DNA of 40,042 bases from positions 1 through 40,042 of the forward strand of contig CALLVV010000088.1 in the NCBI GenBank assembly GCA_938012815.1, in the 5' to 3' direction. Source of the stretch: an uncultured Propionibacteriaceae bacterium (lineage in GTDB: Bacteria > Actinomycetota > Actinomycetes > Propionibacteriales > Propionibacteriaceae). Below the pieces are notes generated by a model. It had not been told where the DNA came from and did no database searches. It worked only from the letters and a program-made list of their open reading frames with translations. Made by a program: the position numbers and the translations under genes. Shown in pieces: positions 16,300-24,116 of this stretch (position 1 is its first letter; each line of letters opens with the position of its first letter).

Positions 16300-17661
16300 G
16301 TGAGTTCCGATCCGTCCCCATTGCACACCACATCACACACCAACGCCGGAGCCCCGGGGCTTCGGCGTTTCGCTGCCGCCGTTGTCCTGGCGGGAATCAC
16401 CGCGGGTGTCACCGGATGGGTCTGCGCTCATCTGCTGCACACCGTGGAGCACTTCGTCTGGAGCATCTCCGAGGGGCACCTGGTCACGGCCTTGGAAACC
16501 GTTCCGTGGTGGCGTCGACTCCTCACCCTCGTGGCTGCCGGTGTGATCGGTGCGGGATCGTGGGTGTTGCTGCACCGCACGGGCCCCGGACCGGTGTCGA
16601 CGGAACAGGCCGTGGCGGGCAGGCGCATGCCGGTGTTGCGCACCATCTGGCACGCCGCCACGCAGATCGTCATCATCGCCATGGGCGCCTCGCTCGGCCG
16701 TGAGGTTGCGCCGCGGGAGGCCGGCGCCGCGCTGTCCGGGTGGATCAGCGACCGGTTCGGGCTGAACGAGGAGGATCGGCGGATCCTGGTGGCCTGCGGG
16801 GCCGGGGCGGGCCTGGCCGCCGTCTACGGCATCCCCCTGTCCGGCATCTTCTTCGCCCTGGAGGCTCTCCTCGTCACCTTCTCGAAACGCTCCCTGGCCT
16901 CGGCGCTCGCCGTCTCCGGCATCGCCGTGTTCGTCTCGACCGGCTGGGCCAGGCCGGAGGTCTACTACAGGATGCCGGAGCTGGTCTCCTCGCCCGCGCT
17001 GGTGGCGTGGGCCGTGCTGTGCGGTCCGGTGATCGGCCTGGCCGGAGCGCTCTTCGGCGACGTGGTCGCACGCGCCGAACGGAAACGCCCGACCACCACC
17101 CGGCTGCTGTGGATCATGCCCCTCGGATTCGCCGTGGTCGGGGCGATCTCCATCTGGGTGCCGTGGGTGCTGGGCAACGGTCATCCGGTCACGCAGACCG
17201 TCACGAACCAGGTGGCAGAGGTCGGACCGCAGGCGCTGGGACTGATCGCCCTCCTGCTGGTCGCCAAGGCGGTCACCACGCTGATCACGGTCAGGGTGGG
17301 CGCCTGGGGAGGCACCCTGAATCCCGGTATCGCACTGGGCGCGGCCCTCGGCGGGTTGACGGGGCTCGTGTGGTCGCTGTTCTGGCCGGGATCCAACCTC
17401 GTCGCCTGCGTGTTCATCGGGGCCGCGGCCTTCCTCGGCGCCTCCATCAAGGCCCCGCTGACCGGATTCGCACTGGTGCTGGAGCTGACGCACTCCGGAG
17501 CGACGGTCCTGGTACCGACGGCCCTGGCGATCGCGGGAGCCACGGCGGCCGCATCCTGGTGGCGAAACCGCGGACAGGAAAAGGAACACGACGGGGACGG
17601 CGGCGACGAGGCAACGGGTCCCGTCGCTCTCACGACAGGACCCGTTGAGAAAGCGATGTGA
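16300..17661 (+). CDS. ClC-family chloride channel/antiporter
   Basis: A 453-residue ClC transporter with about ten to twelve helices. The selectivity motifs are recognisable: GASLGREVAPREAGAAL at the position of GxxGREGP (the gating Glu is retained but the loop is altered), GIPLSGIFFALE, and GGTLNPGIALGAALGG. The last 30 residues are hydrophilic and carry no CBS domain. It should move chloride, possibly against protons, for pH or volume control. The start is GTG 16300 behind AGGAGG. Divergent from the UvrA-like gene. The 3' end encodes a hairpin that also serves gpmA. Confidence 0.88.
   Translation: MSSDPSPLHTTSHTNAGAPGLRRFAAAVVLAGITAGVTGWVCAHLLHTVEHFVWSISEGHLVTALETVPWWRRLLTLVAAGVIGAGSWVLLHRTGPGPVSTEQAVAGRRMPVLRTIWHAATQIVIIAMGASLGREVAPREAGAALSGWISDRFGLNEEDRRILVACGAGAGLAAVYGIPLSGIFFALEALLVTFSKRSLASALAVSGIAVFVSTGWARPEVYYRMPELVSSPALVAWAVLCGPVIGLAGALFGDVVARAERKRPTTTRLLWIMPLGFAVVGAISIWVPWVLGNGHPVTQTVTNQVAEVGPQALGLIALLLVAKAVTTLITVRVGAWGGTLNPGIALGAALGGLTGLVWSLFWPGSNLVACVFIGAAAFLGASIKAPLTGFALVLELTHSGATVLVPTALAIAGATAAASWWRNRGQEKEHDGDGGDEATGPVALTTGPVEKAM
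17613..17646. terminator. Bidirectional terminator inside ClC 3' end
   Basis: A 9-bp perfect stem (AACGGGTCC 17613-17621 with GGACCCGTT 17638-17646) is extended inward by one mismatch and four more pairs. It lies in the last codons of the ClC gene and 25 nt beyond the gpmA stop on the other strand. Confidence 0.6.
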
Positions 17662-17671
17662 GAAAGTTCGC

Positions 17672-18421
17672 CTACTTCTTTCCCTGATTCTTGACGGCCT
17701 CGATGGACGCGGCAGCCGCCTCCGGGTCGAGGTAACGGCCGCCCGTGACGAGGGGCCTGTGGTTCCCGTCGAGTTCATAGAGCAGGGGGATCCCGGTGGG
17801 GATGTTCAGCCCCGCGATGTCCTCGTCGGAGATACCATCCAGGTGCTTGACCAGCGCGCGCAGGGAGTTGCCGTGCGCGGTGACCAGGACGGTGTGGCCG
17901 GCATCCAGATCCGGGACAATGGACTCCTCCCAGTACGGCAGCATGCGCGCCACGACGTCCTTGAGGCACTCGGTGCGGGGACGCTCGTTTGCAGGAATGT
18001 CGGCGTAGCGGGGATCGTTGAACTGCGAGTACTCCGCGTCGGTGTCCTGCACCGGCGGCGGGGTGTCGTAGCTGCGACGCCACAGCATGAACTGCTCGTC
18101 ACCGTACTTGTCGCGGGTGGCGGTCTTGTCCAGCCCCTGCAGCGCGCCGTAGTGGCGCTCGTTCAGACGCCAGCTGCGGCGCACCGGAATCCAGTGGCGG
18201 TCGCAGCCATCGAGGGCCAGGTAGGCGGTGTGGATGGCGCGGCGCAGCAACGACGTGTGCAGCACCGTCGGCAGCAGCCCCTCCGAGGCCAGCAGTTCCG
18301 CCGCTTTCCGGGCCTCGGCCTCGCCCTTCTCGTTGATGTCGACGTCCACCCACCCGGTGAACAGGTTCTTCGCGTTCCATTCGCTCTCGCCGTGACGGAG
18401 CAGGATCAGCTTTCCGGTCAT
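17672..18421 (-). CDS. gpmA: 2,3-bisphosphoglycerate-dependent phosphoglycerate mutase
   Basis: A 249-residue dPGM that interconverts 3- and 2-phosphoglycerate in glycolysis and gluconeogenesis. LLRHGESEWN holds the phosphorylated His10. RRAIHTA, NERHYGALQG (acid Glu) and TAHGNSLRALVKHL (second catalytic His) are all in place, and length is normal. There is no ribosome site; TAGGCT lies 6 nt before the ATG, so the mRNA is likely leaderless. In several actinobacteria, including Mycobacterium tuberculosis, gpmA neighbours senX3-regX3, as it nearly does here. Confidence 0.97.
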   Translation of the reverse strand: MTGKLILLRHGESEWNAKNLFTGWVDVDINEKGEAEARKAAELLASEGLLPTVLHTSLLRRAIHTAYLALDGCDRHWIPVRRSWRLNERHYGALQGLDKTATRDKYGDEQFMLWRRSYDTPPPVQDTDAEYSQFNDPRYADIPANERPRTECLKDVVARMLPYWEESIVPDLDAGHTVLVTAHGNSLRALVKHLDGISDEDIAGLNIPTGIPLLYELDGNHRPLVTGGRYLDPEAAAASIEAVKNQGKK

Positions 18422-18427
18422 GGCGTC

Positions 18428-18433
18428 AGCCTA
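18428..18433 (-). promoter_or_regulatory. Leaderless -10 element of gpmA
   Basis: TAGGCT on the reverse strand, 6 nt before ATG 18421. No convincing -35. Confidence 0.45.
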
Positions 18434-18485
18434 CAAGGCGGGCGACCCCGGGCACACGGCTCGCCGCACCGAAACCCACCAAGGA

Positions 18486-19421
18486 TCAGGCGATGATCCC
18501 GAACTTGTACCCGGCCTCCTTGTAGGCGCTGATGATCTGGGGCATCGCCTTGACCGTCATGTCCTTGCCCTCGGAGTCGTGGGCGAGCATCACCGCCACC
18601 TTCAGGCCCTCGCTGATCGCGGAGGTCGCCATCTTCACCATGCCCGCGACGTCCTTGGGCTGGCGATTCTTCGGCTCGGCATCACCGGTGAGGCAGTTCC
18701 AGTCGATCCAGTGCACACCCTCTGCGGCCAGGGCTTCGTCGGCGGCCTCCAGCTTCTTCCAACTCATGTGACCACCGGGGTAGCGCCAGGTGTTGGTTTT
18801 GAAATCGGAACCGAGGACCCCCTCGAGGGCGGCCTTGGTTTTCTCGTACTCGTCCTTGATGGTTTCCACGCTTCCCGCGCGGCCGGGGTAGAGCTTGTTG
18901 TAGTTGTGGGTGTAGCTGTGCATGGCCACCGAGTGCCCCTCCGCGATCTCGCGTTTGAGCGTTTCGGGTGCGCTGCTCACGATGTTGCCGACCACGAAGA
19001 AGGTGCCGTGCACCCCGCCGGCCTTCAGGGCGTCCAGGATCTGCACCGAATTGGTGTGGTTCGGGCCGTCGTCGAAGGTGAGGAAGACGATTTTTTCGGG
19101 GGCAGAATTGGGATCCTTCATCCACGCCTGGACCTTCTCCGAGGGGTAGGCGTACTCGGCGGCGGCCCTGTTGTGGCTGGTCTTCGGCATCAAGGAATCG
19201 GTCGATGCGCTCGGGGAGGGCGATGGAGAAGGTTCAGGGGAGGGCGATGGAGAAGACGCAGGGGTGGGACTTGTCGCGGTGGCGGGCTCCGGGGAGTGTT
19301 CTGACGATGCCGGGGCAGAGGTCGGCTGCTCAGCTTGCGGGGAGGAGCCACAGGATCCCAGCCCGACGGCCATGGCTGTCATGGCGCCTGTCAACAGGCT
19401 GCGGCGATTGAACAGCGTCAT
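18486..19421 (-). CDS. Polysaccharide deacetylase lipoprotein (NodB/PgdA type)
   Basis: A 311-residue secreted carbohydrate esterase family 4 protein. The signal ends with lipobox GLGSC (Cys24). A low-complexity Pro/Ser/Glu linker (about 30-75, PSPSPEPSPSPSPS) follows, then the NodB domain with TFDDGP (115-120, catalytic and metal Asp), HSYTH (168-172, metal His pair), RYPGG and a final LAHDS motif. It probably N-deacetylates peptidoglycan or another cell-wall glycan outside the membrane. ATG 19421 is 7 nt after AGGGG and is preferred over the TTG one codon before. It lies between phoU and gpmA on the same strand. Confidence 0.9.
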   Translation of the reverse strand: MTLFNRRSLLTGAMTAMAVGLGSCGSSPQAEQPTSAPASSEHSPEPATATSPTPASSPSPSPEPSPSPSPSASTDSLMPKTSHNRAAAEYAYPSEKVQAWMKDPNSAPEKIVFLTFDDGPNHTNSVQILDALKAGGVHGTFFVVGNIVSSAPETLKREIAEGHSVAMHSYTHNYNKLYPGRAGSVETIKDEYEKTKAALEGVLGSDFKTNTWRYPGGHMSWKKLEAADEALAAEGVHWIDWNCLTGDAEPKNRQPKDVAGMVKMATSAISEGLKVAVMLAHDSEGKDMTVKAMPQIISAYKEAGYKFGIIA

Positions 19422-19502
19422 CAAATATCCCCTCGTCAGGACGGAACTAGCTATGCGGGCAGTCTAAACCTTTGATCGTCGACTTCTGAATATTCTCCCC
19501 CC

Positions 19503-20168
19503 TCATGCGTTTGGCCATTCCTCGCCCTCCGGGAACTGGCCCGTGATGATGTAGATGACGCGACGTGCCACCGCGACCGCGTGGTCGGCGAACCGCTCGA
19601 AATAGCGTCCCAGTAGGGCGACGTCGATGGCCTGTTCCACCGATCCCGACCAGTTCTCACCCAAGAGCACCCCGAAATGGTCGCGGCGCAGATGATCCAT
19701 CTCGTGGTCAATCTCCGCCATGCGCAGGGCCGCGACGGCATCGCGGTCCTTCAGTGACTGGTTGGCGAGCCGAATCATCGCCAGGCACACCTCCGACATG
19801 CGGGAGAAATTGCCCCGCAGTGAATCCGGCACCGCTGATTCCGGGAAACGCAGCCGGGCGATCTTGGCCACGTGGGCCGCCAGGTCACCCATGCGCGCCA
19901 GCTCGAAAACCACCCGGATCGCGGAGACGATGGTGCGCAGTTCGCCCGCCACCGGGGCTTGGAGGGCCAGGAGGGACAGGCAGCGGTACTCGAGTTCCTC
20001 GTGCATGGCGTCGAGCTGGGAATCGTTGGAGATGACTGCCTCCGCGCGGGCCAGATCGGGGTCCAGCAGGGAGGATGAAGCTTCACGCACGGCCACCTCA
20101 ACCAGGACAGCCATGTGCTGCAGGCTGTCGAGCAGGCCGTTGAGTTCTTCGTGGTAGCTGGCGCGCAT
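19503..20168 (-). CDS. phoU: Phosphate signalling protein PhoU
   Basis: A 221-residue PhoU with two three-helix bundles. Each bundle carries the E/D-x3-D-type metal-binding helix: ELARMGDLAAHVAKIA in the first and YFERFADHAVAVARRVIYI in the second. PhoU links phosphate transport to the SenX3-type kinase and represses the Pho response when phosphate is plentiful. Strong GGAGG-like ribosome site before ATG 20168. The gene is divergent from senX3-regX3, its expected partners, across a 225-nt region with a TAGACT -10 on the phoU side. Confidence 0.95.
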   Translation of the reverse strand: MRASYHEELNGLLDSLQHMAVLVEVAVREASSSLLDPDLARAEAVISNDSQLDAMHEELEYRCLSLLALQAPVAGELRTIVSAIRVVFELARMGDLAAHVAKIARLRFPESAVPDSLRGNFSRMSEVCLAMIRLANQSLKDRDAVAALRMAEIDHEMDHLRRDHFGVLLGENWSGSVEQAIDVALLGRYFERFADHAVAVARRVIYIITGQFPEGEEWPNA

Positions 20169-20205
20169 TTCGTCTCCGTCCTCCGGGATGGGAACCCTAG
20201 GGATG

Positions 20206-20211
20206 GCAGTC
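20206..20211 (-). promoter_or_regulatory. Candidate phoU -10 element
   Basis: TAGACT on the reverse strand, about 37 nt upstream of the phoU start, leaving room for the ribosome site. No clear -35. Confidence 0.35.
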
Positions 20212-20380
20212 TAGGCCCTGCCGCGGAAGTCATGCCCGGCTGCGGCGCACCGGACCCGGTGCTTCCGCCACTGCGATCCCGCGTCCCCCACGGAAACACC
20301 ATGGCGGAAGCGCCGTCCCATCCCGGCCGGCACCTTCGCAACAGACCCCTGTGGCTGCCACGGACCACCGGCCCTGACCA

Positions 20381-20386
20381 TAGGAT
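20381..20386 (+). promoter_or_regulatory. Leaderless -10 element of senX3
   Basis: TAGGAT, 7 nt before ATG 20394; no ribosome site lies between them. Confidence 0.5.
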
Positions 20387-20393
20387 CTGGAAC

Positions 20394-21557
20394 ATGGCAG
20401 TCGTCGTCGCCTTCCTGATGGGTGCCCTGCTCGCGCTGGCGGTGGCGCGTGCCGCGGGGTTTCTCGGTTTCCCCGCCCTGCCGGGGAAGCCGCAGTCCGC
20501 GCATCAGGAGCCGTCGCCACGTTGCGACGACCTGGCCCTCACCGTCGAGGCGCTTCCTGTGGGGGGGCTGCTGGTCGGCCCTCACGATGAGGTGCGGAAG
20601 GTGAACACCTCCGGAACGGTGATGGGGCTGGCCCGGGGGACGCGGGTGGGCTTCCCGGCGCTGCTGGACCAGGTACGGCAGGTGCGCAGGACGAATGCGG
20701 AATATCTGGGAAGCGTCATCCAGGACCGTTCACCGGGAATGGAGAACGTCGAGTTGTCCGTGCGGGTGATTCCGCTTCGTGGAGGAAATGTCCTCGTCAT
20801 GGCCGAGGACGAGACCGCGACCCGTCGCATGGACGCTGTCCGGAGGGACTTCGTGGCGAATGTCTCTCACGAGCTGAAAACCCCGATCGGGGCGATTGGG
20901 ATTCTCGCGGAGACCATTGAGGCGGCCTCCGGAGACCCCGGCCAGGTGATCCACTTCACCCGACGTCTCCAGCGTGAATCGGCCCGCCTGGCCGAACTCG
21001 TCGGCCAGATCATCGAGCTCTCCCGGCTCCAGTCATCGGATCCGATGCTGAGCCGTGAAATGGTGGAAGTGGAGGAGATCGTCGACGAGGCGATCGGACG
21101 GACCCGGGAGACAGCCGAAGCCCGAGGGGTGAATCTCGTCCGCGCCGCGGTGCCCTGCGCTCGGGTACTGGGGGACCGTTGGCAACTGGTCGACGCAGTG
21201 GTCAATCTCGTGCAGAACGCCATCAACTACTCCGACGACAACGCCCGGGTCGTGGTGGCGGCGGCGCAGATGCGCAGCGAGGCCGGTGACCACGTCGAGA
21301 TCACTGTGACCGACAACGGCATTGGCATCTCCCAGGAGGATCAGGAACGCATCTTCGAGCGCTTCTACCGTGTCGACTACGGAAGATCCCGGGAAAGTGG
21401 GGGAACAGGGCTGGGGCTGTCTATCGTTCGACACATCGCCCTGGCCCACCAGGGGAGCGTTAGAGTGTGGTCGCGACCCCGTCAGGGGTCAACCTTCACA
21501 CTGCGGCTTCCGGCCCACCAGGAGAGGACCGTCGATGGGGATACCCGGGAGGAATGA
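20394..21557 (+). CDS. senX3: Sensor histidine kinase SenX3 (PhoR-like)
   Basis: A 387-residue membrane histidine kinase that senses phosphate state with PhoU and phosphorylates RegX3. One N-terminal membrane helix (about 3-25) is followed by a PAS-like domain (about 45-140). Next is the HisKA domain with FVANVSHELKTPIG (phosphorylated His159), then the ATPase domain with NLVQNAINYS (N box), DNGIGI (G1), FERFYRVD (F box) and GGTGLGLSIV (G2). M. tuberculosis SenX3 is somewhat longer, with a second helix. The start at 20394 is set by the leaderless promoter and the membrane helix right after it; the frame is open far upstream but reads across the phoU promoter. It ends 3 nt before regX3. Confidence 0.93.
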   Translation: MAVVVAFLMGALLALAVARAAGFLGFPALPGKPQSAHQEPSPRCDDLALTVEALPVGGLLVGPHDEVRKVNTSGTVMGLARGTRVGFPALLDQVRQVRRTNAEYLGSVIQDRSPGMENVELSVRVIPLRGGNVLVMAEDETATRRMDAVRRDFVANVSHELKTPIGAIGILAETIEAASGDPGQVIHFTRRLQRESARLAELVGQIIELSRLQSSDPMLSREMVEVEEIVDEAIGRTRETAEARGVNLVRAAVPCARVLGDRWQLVDAVVNLVQNAINYSDDNARVVVAAAQMRSEAGDHVEITVTDNGIGISQEDQERIFERFYRVDYGRSRESGGTGLGLSIVRHIALAHQGSVRVWSRPRQGSTFTLRLPAHQERTVDGDTREE

Positions 21558-21560
21558 AGG

Positions 21561-22238
21561 ATGACCAGGATTCTGATCGTCGAGGACGAGGGTTCCTACC
21601 GCGAGGCGCTCACCTTCATGCTCGGCAAGGAGGGATTCGACGTCGCCGCCGCGGCGGACGGGGAGGGCGGTCTGGCCGAGTACGACCGCAACGGCGCTGA
21701 CCTGGTGCTGCTGGACCTGATGCTTCCCGGAATGCCCGGAACCGAGGTGTGCCGCAGGCTGCGGGCGCGCGGTGACGTCGCGATCATCATGGTCTCAGCG
21801 CGGGACTCCGAGACGGACAAGGTGGTGGGACTGGAGATCGGCGCCGACGACTACGTCACGAAGCCGTTCTCCCACCGCGAGCTCGTGGCGCGGATCCGCG
21901 CCATCCTGAGACGGGGTCACGACTCCACACTGATCTCGGAAATCGTCGAGGTGGACGGGGTGCGCATCGACGTGGAACGCCACCAGGTCGTGGTCGACGG
22001 CCAGGAAGTGAGGCTGGCGCTTCGCGAGTTCGAGCTGCTGGAGCTGTTGCTGCGCAACGCGGGACGTGTCATGACCCGCGGCCAGATCATCGACCGCATC
22101 TGGGGCAGCGACTACGTCGGTGACACCAAGACCCTCGACGTTCACGTCAAACGTCTCCGCAACAAGATCGAACGCGATCCCTCCAACCCCTCCCGGGTGA
22201 TCACGGTCAGGGGACTGGGATACAAGTTCCGGGGGTGA
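21561..22238 (+). CDS. regX3: Response regulator RegX3 (OmpR/PhoB family)
   Basis: A 225-residue two-component regulator. The receiver domain (1-120) has the acidic pair in VEDEGS, the phosphorylated Asp52 in LLDLMLPG and the Lys of YVTKPFS. The winged-helix DNA-binding domain (about 130-225) has LREFELLELLL, RVMTRGQIIDRIWG and VHVKRLRNKIE. It activates phosphate-starvation genes when phosphorylated by SenX3. Translation is likely coupled, with GGAGGAATGAAGG spanning the junction. The pit gene 5 kb downstream and phoU next door are natural targets (inference). Confidence 0.96.
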   Translation: MTRILIVEDEGSYREALTFMLGKEGFDVAAAADGEGGLAEYDRNGADLVLLDLMLPGMPGTEVCRRLRARGDVAIIMVSARDSETDKVVGLEIGADDYVTKPFSHRELVARIRAILRRGHDSTLISEIVEVDGVRIDVERHQVVVDGQEVRLALREFELLELLLRNAGRVMTRGQIIDRIWGSDYVGDTKTLDVHVKRLRNKIERDPSNPSRVITVRGLGYKFRG

Positions 22239-22334
22239 GCGGTGGGCCCGGGGCGAGACGAGTTTCCCGGCTATCTGTCACACCTGACGGCAGGGGCCGG
22301 GAACAGCCGGGGGACCCGAGCCACCGTGCCATGG

Positions 22335-22340
22335 TAAGAT
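22335..22340 (+). promoter_or_regulatory. Candidate carD -10 element
   Basis: TAAGAT, 26 nt before the carD start, with GGAAAGGGG (ribosome site region) between them. The -35 region (around GGGACC) is weak. Confidence 0.45.
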
Positions 22341-22366
22341 CGGCTCCGGAAAGGGGCCTACAAGAT

Positions 22367-22852
22367 ATGACTTTTACAGTCGGAGAGACGGTGGTCTACC
22401 CGAATCACGGGGCGGCTGTCATCGAAGACATAGAGACCCGACAGATCAAGGGAGAGGACAAACTCTACCTCGTACTGCGCATCATAGGTCAGAACGACCT
22501 CGTGGTGCGCGTTCCCGCCTGCAACCTGGACCTCGTCGGCGTGCGCGACGTGGTCGACGCCGATGGCCTGGAACGCGTGTTCCAGGTACTGCGTGCCGAG
22601 CACACGGAGGAACCCACCAACTGGTCCCGCCGCTACAAGGCGAACCTGGAGAAACTGCACTCCGGGAACGTCATCAAGGTTTCCGAGGTGGTCCGTGACC
22701 TGTGGCGCCGTGACCGCGACAAGGGCCTCTCGGCCGGTGAGAAGCGCATGCTCGCCAAGGCCCGCGCCATCCTCGTGGCCGAACTGGCCCTCGCGGAGGA
22801 CGTCGCCGAGGACCGCGCCGAGGTGATGCTCGACGAGGTCCTGGCCTCGTGA
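22367..22852 (+). CDS. carD: RNA polymerase-binding transcription factor CarD
   Basis: A 161-residue CarD. The N-terminal RNA polymerase-interacting (Tudor-like) domain begins FTVGETVVYPNHGAAVIEDI. The C-terminal helical DNA-binding domain contains NWSRRYKANLEKLHSGN and LSAGEKRMLAKAR; the Trp that wedges into the -10 edge of promoters lies in the NWSRR context. CarD stabilises open complexes at rRNA and housekeeping promoters. ATG 22367 has an AAGGGG site about 10 nt upstream and matches the family N-terminus. It heads the conserved carD-ispD-ispF order, with 16 nt to the ispD start chosen here. Confidence 0.96.
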   Translation: MTFTVGETVVYPNHGAAVIEDIETRQIKGEDKLYLVLRIIGQNDLVVRVPACNLDLVGVRDVVDADGLERVFQVLRAEHTEEPTNWSRRYKANLEKLHSGNVIKVSEVVRDLWRRDRDKGLSAGEKRMLAKARAILVAELALAEDVAEDRAEVMLDEVLAS

Positions 22853-22868
22853 ACCGTTGAACAACAGC

Positions 22869-23561
22869 ATGGACGAACCGGTCGTCGCCCTCGTGGTGGC
22901 GGCCGGTTCCGGGTCTCGGCTCGGCGCACCCGTGCCGAAGGCACTGGTGGAACTCGGCGGGATGTCCTTGGTGCGCCGCAGTGTGCTCGCCATGCGTGCC
23001 GGAGGTGTGGGACACGTGGTCATCACCACGCCCGAGGGATGTCTGTCAGTCTTCGAGGCGGCCCTGTCAGGTCTGGATGATGTCGTCTGCACCGTCGGCG
23101 GAATCGAACGTCAGGATTCCGTCCGGCTCGGGCTCGACGTGCTGTCGGAACGCTTCGGCCCCGAAACCGTCGTGCTTGTCCACGACGCGGCCCGTCCCTT
23201 GGTGCCCCCGCACGTGGTGACGACCGTTCTGCAAGCCGTGATCAATGGCGCGGAGGTCGCCATACCGGTGATCGCAGTTCACGACTCGATCCGGCAGGTC
23301 GGTGACGAAGGGTCCCAGATGATCGATCGATCCACCCTTCGCGCCATCCAGACCCCGCAGGGAGCCCGACTCGGTCTGCTCCGAGAAGCCCACGACCACG
23401 TGGCCAGGCGTGGACTGGTGATCACCGACGACGCATCCGCGATCGAGGCGCTCGGGCACCACGTGGTGCTCGTGCCCGGACACCACGACGCGCTGAAGAT
23501 CACCGAGCAGCTCGACCTGGCCCTGGCACAGGGAATCCTGGACGGCAGGAGCCGGGCATGA
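22869..23561 (+). CDS. ispD: 2-C-methyl-D-erythritol 4-phosphate cytidylyltransferase
   Basis: About 230 residues. It catalyses CTP plus methylerythritol phosphate to CDP-methylerythritol, the third step of the MEP isoprenoid pathway. The nucleotide-binding loop is VVAAGSGSRLGAPVPKAL, followed by VHDAARPLV (metal and ribose contacts) and RAIQTPQG. The start is ambiguous: ATG 22869 is used here, while TTG 22857 would add four residues; neither has a strong ribosome site, and coupling to carD seems likely. The stop overlaps the ispF start as ATGA. Confidence 0.93.
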   Translation: MDEPVVALVVAAGSGSRLGAPVPKALVELGGMSLVRRSVLAMRAGGVGHVVITTPEGCLSVFEAALSGLDDVVCTVGGIERQDSVRLGLDVLSERFGPETVVLVHDAARPLVPPHVVTTVLQAVINGAEVAIPVIAVHDSIRQVGDEGSQMIDRSTLRAIQTPQGARLGLLREAHDHVARRGLVITDDASAIEALGHHVVLVPGHHDALKITEQLDLALAQGILDGRSRA

Positions 23562-24025
23562 GGGTCGGCATCGGAACCGACGTCCACAGGCTGGAAGCCG
23601 GGGAGCCCATGTGGGTGGCCGGGCTGCATTTCCCGGACGAACCGTTCGGCCTGTCCGGGCACTCCGACGGCGACGTGGCGGCGCACGCCATCGTCGATGC
23701 GCTGCTGGCCTCGGCCGGGATGGGGGACATCGGGTCGAACTTCGGCACGGACCGCCCAGAATGGAAAGGCGCCTCCGGAGTGGCTTTCCTGGCCGAGACG
23801 GCCAGACTGCTCCGGGCCGCTGGTTTCGGGATCGGCAACGTCAGCGTTCAGGTGATCGGCAACCGGCCGCGCATGGCTTCGCGCCGTGGCGAGGCGGAGC
23901 GGGTGCTCTCCGAGGCCATCGGGGCGCCCGTGTCGGTCTCCGCCACCACCACGGACGGACTGGGACTCACAGGCCGCGGTGAAGGGGTCGCGGCGATTGC
24001 GGTGGCGATGACGATCGCGGGCTGA
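23558..24025 (+). CDS. ispF: 2-C-methyl-D-erythritol 2,4-cyclodiphosphate synthase
   Basis: A 155-residue enzyme of normal length that cyclises CDP-methylerythritol phosphate with release of CMP, in the MEP pathway. GTDVHRL supplies the zinc ligands Asp8 and His10; SGHSDGDVAAHAI holds the third ligand His; IGSNFGTD and TTTDGLGLTGRGEG form the CDP-binding site. Coupled to ispD by a 4-nt overlap. It is last in its transcription unit and convergent with the metallopeptidase gene; the 91-nt gap holds only a weak dyad (GGAAAC/GTTTCC). Confidence 0.97.
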   Translation: MRVGIGTDVHRLEAGEPMWVAGLHFPDEPFGLSGHSDGDVAAHAIVDALLASAGMGDIGSNFGTDRPEWKGASGVAFLAETARLLRAAGFGIGNVSVQVIGNRPRMASRRGEAERVLSEAIGAPVSVSATTTDGLGLTGRGEGVAAIAVAMTIAG

Positions 24026-24116
24026 ATCGCTCGGACGGCTCTACCGTGACATAGGGGAAACACCGATCGAGCAGCCTCGTGGAAACGATGATCAATCAGT
24101 GGTTTCCGGTGGTTTC

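Noticed and set aside
18860..19330. Periodic Ser/Pro-rich coding as a DNA repeat array or CRISPR
   Set aside because: The periodicity (about 19190-19290) comes from a Pro/Ser/Glu linker in the deacetylase lipoprotein, without spacers.
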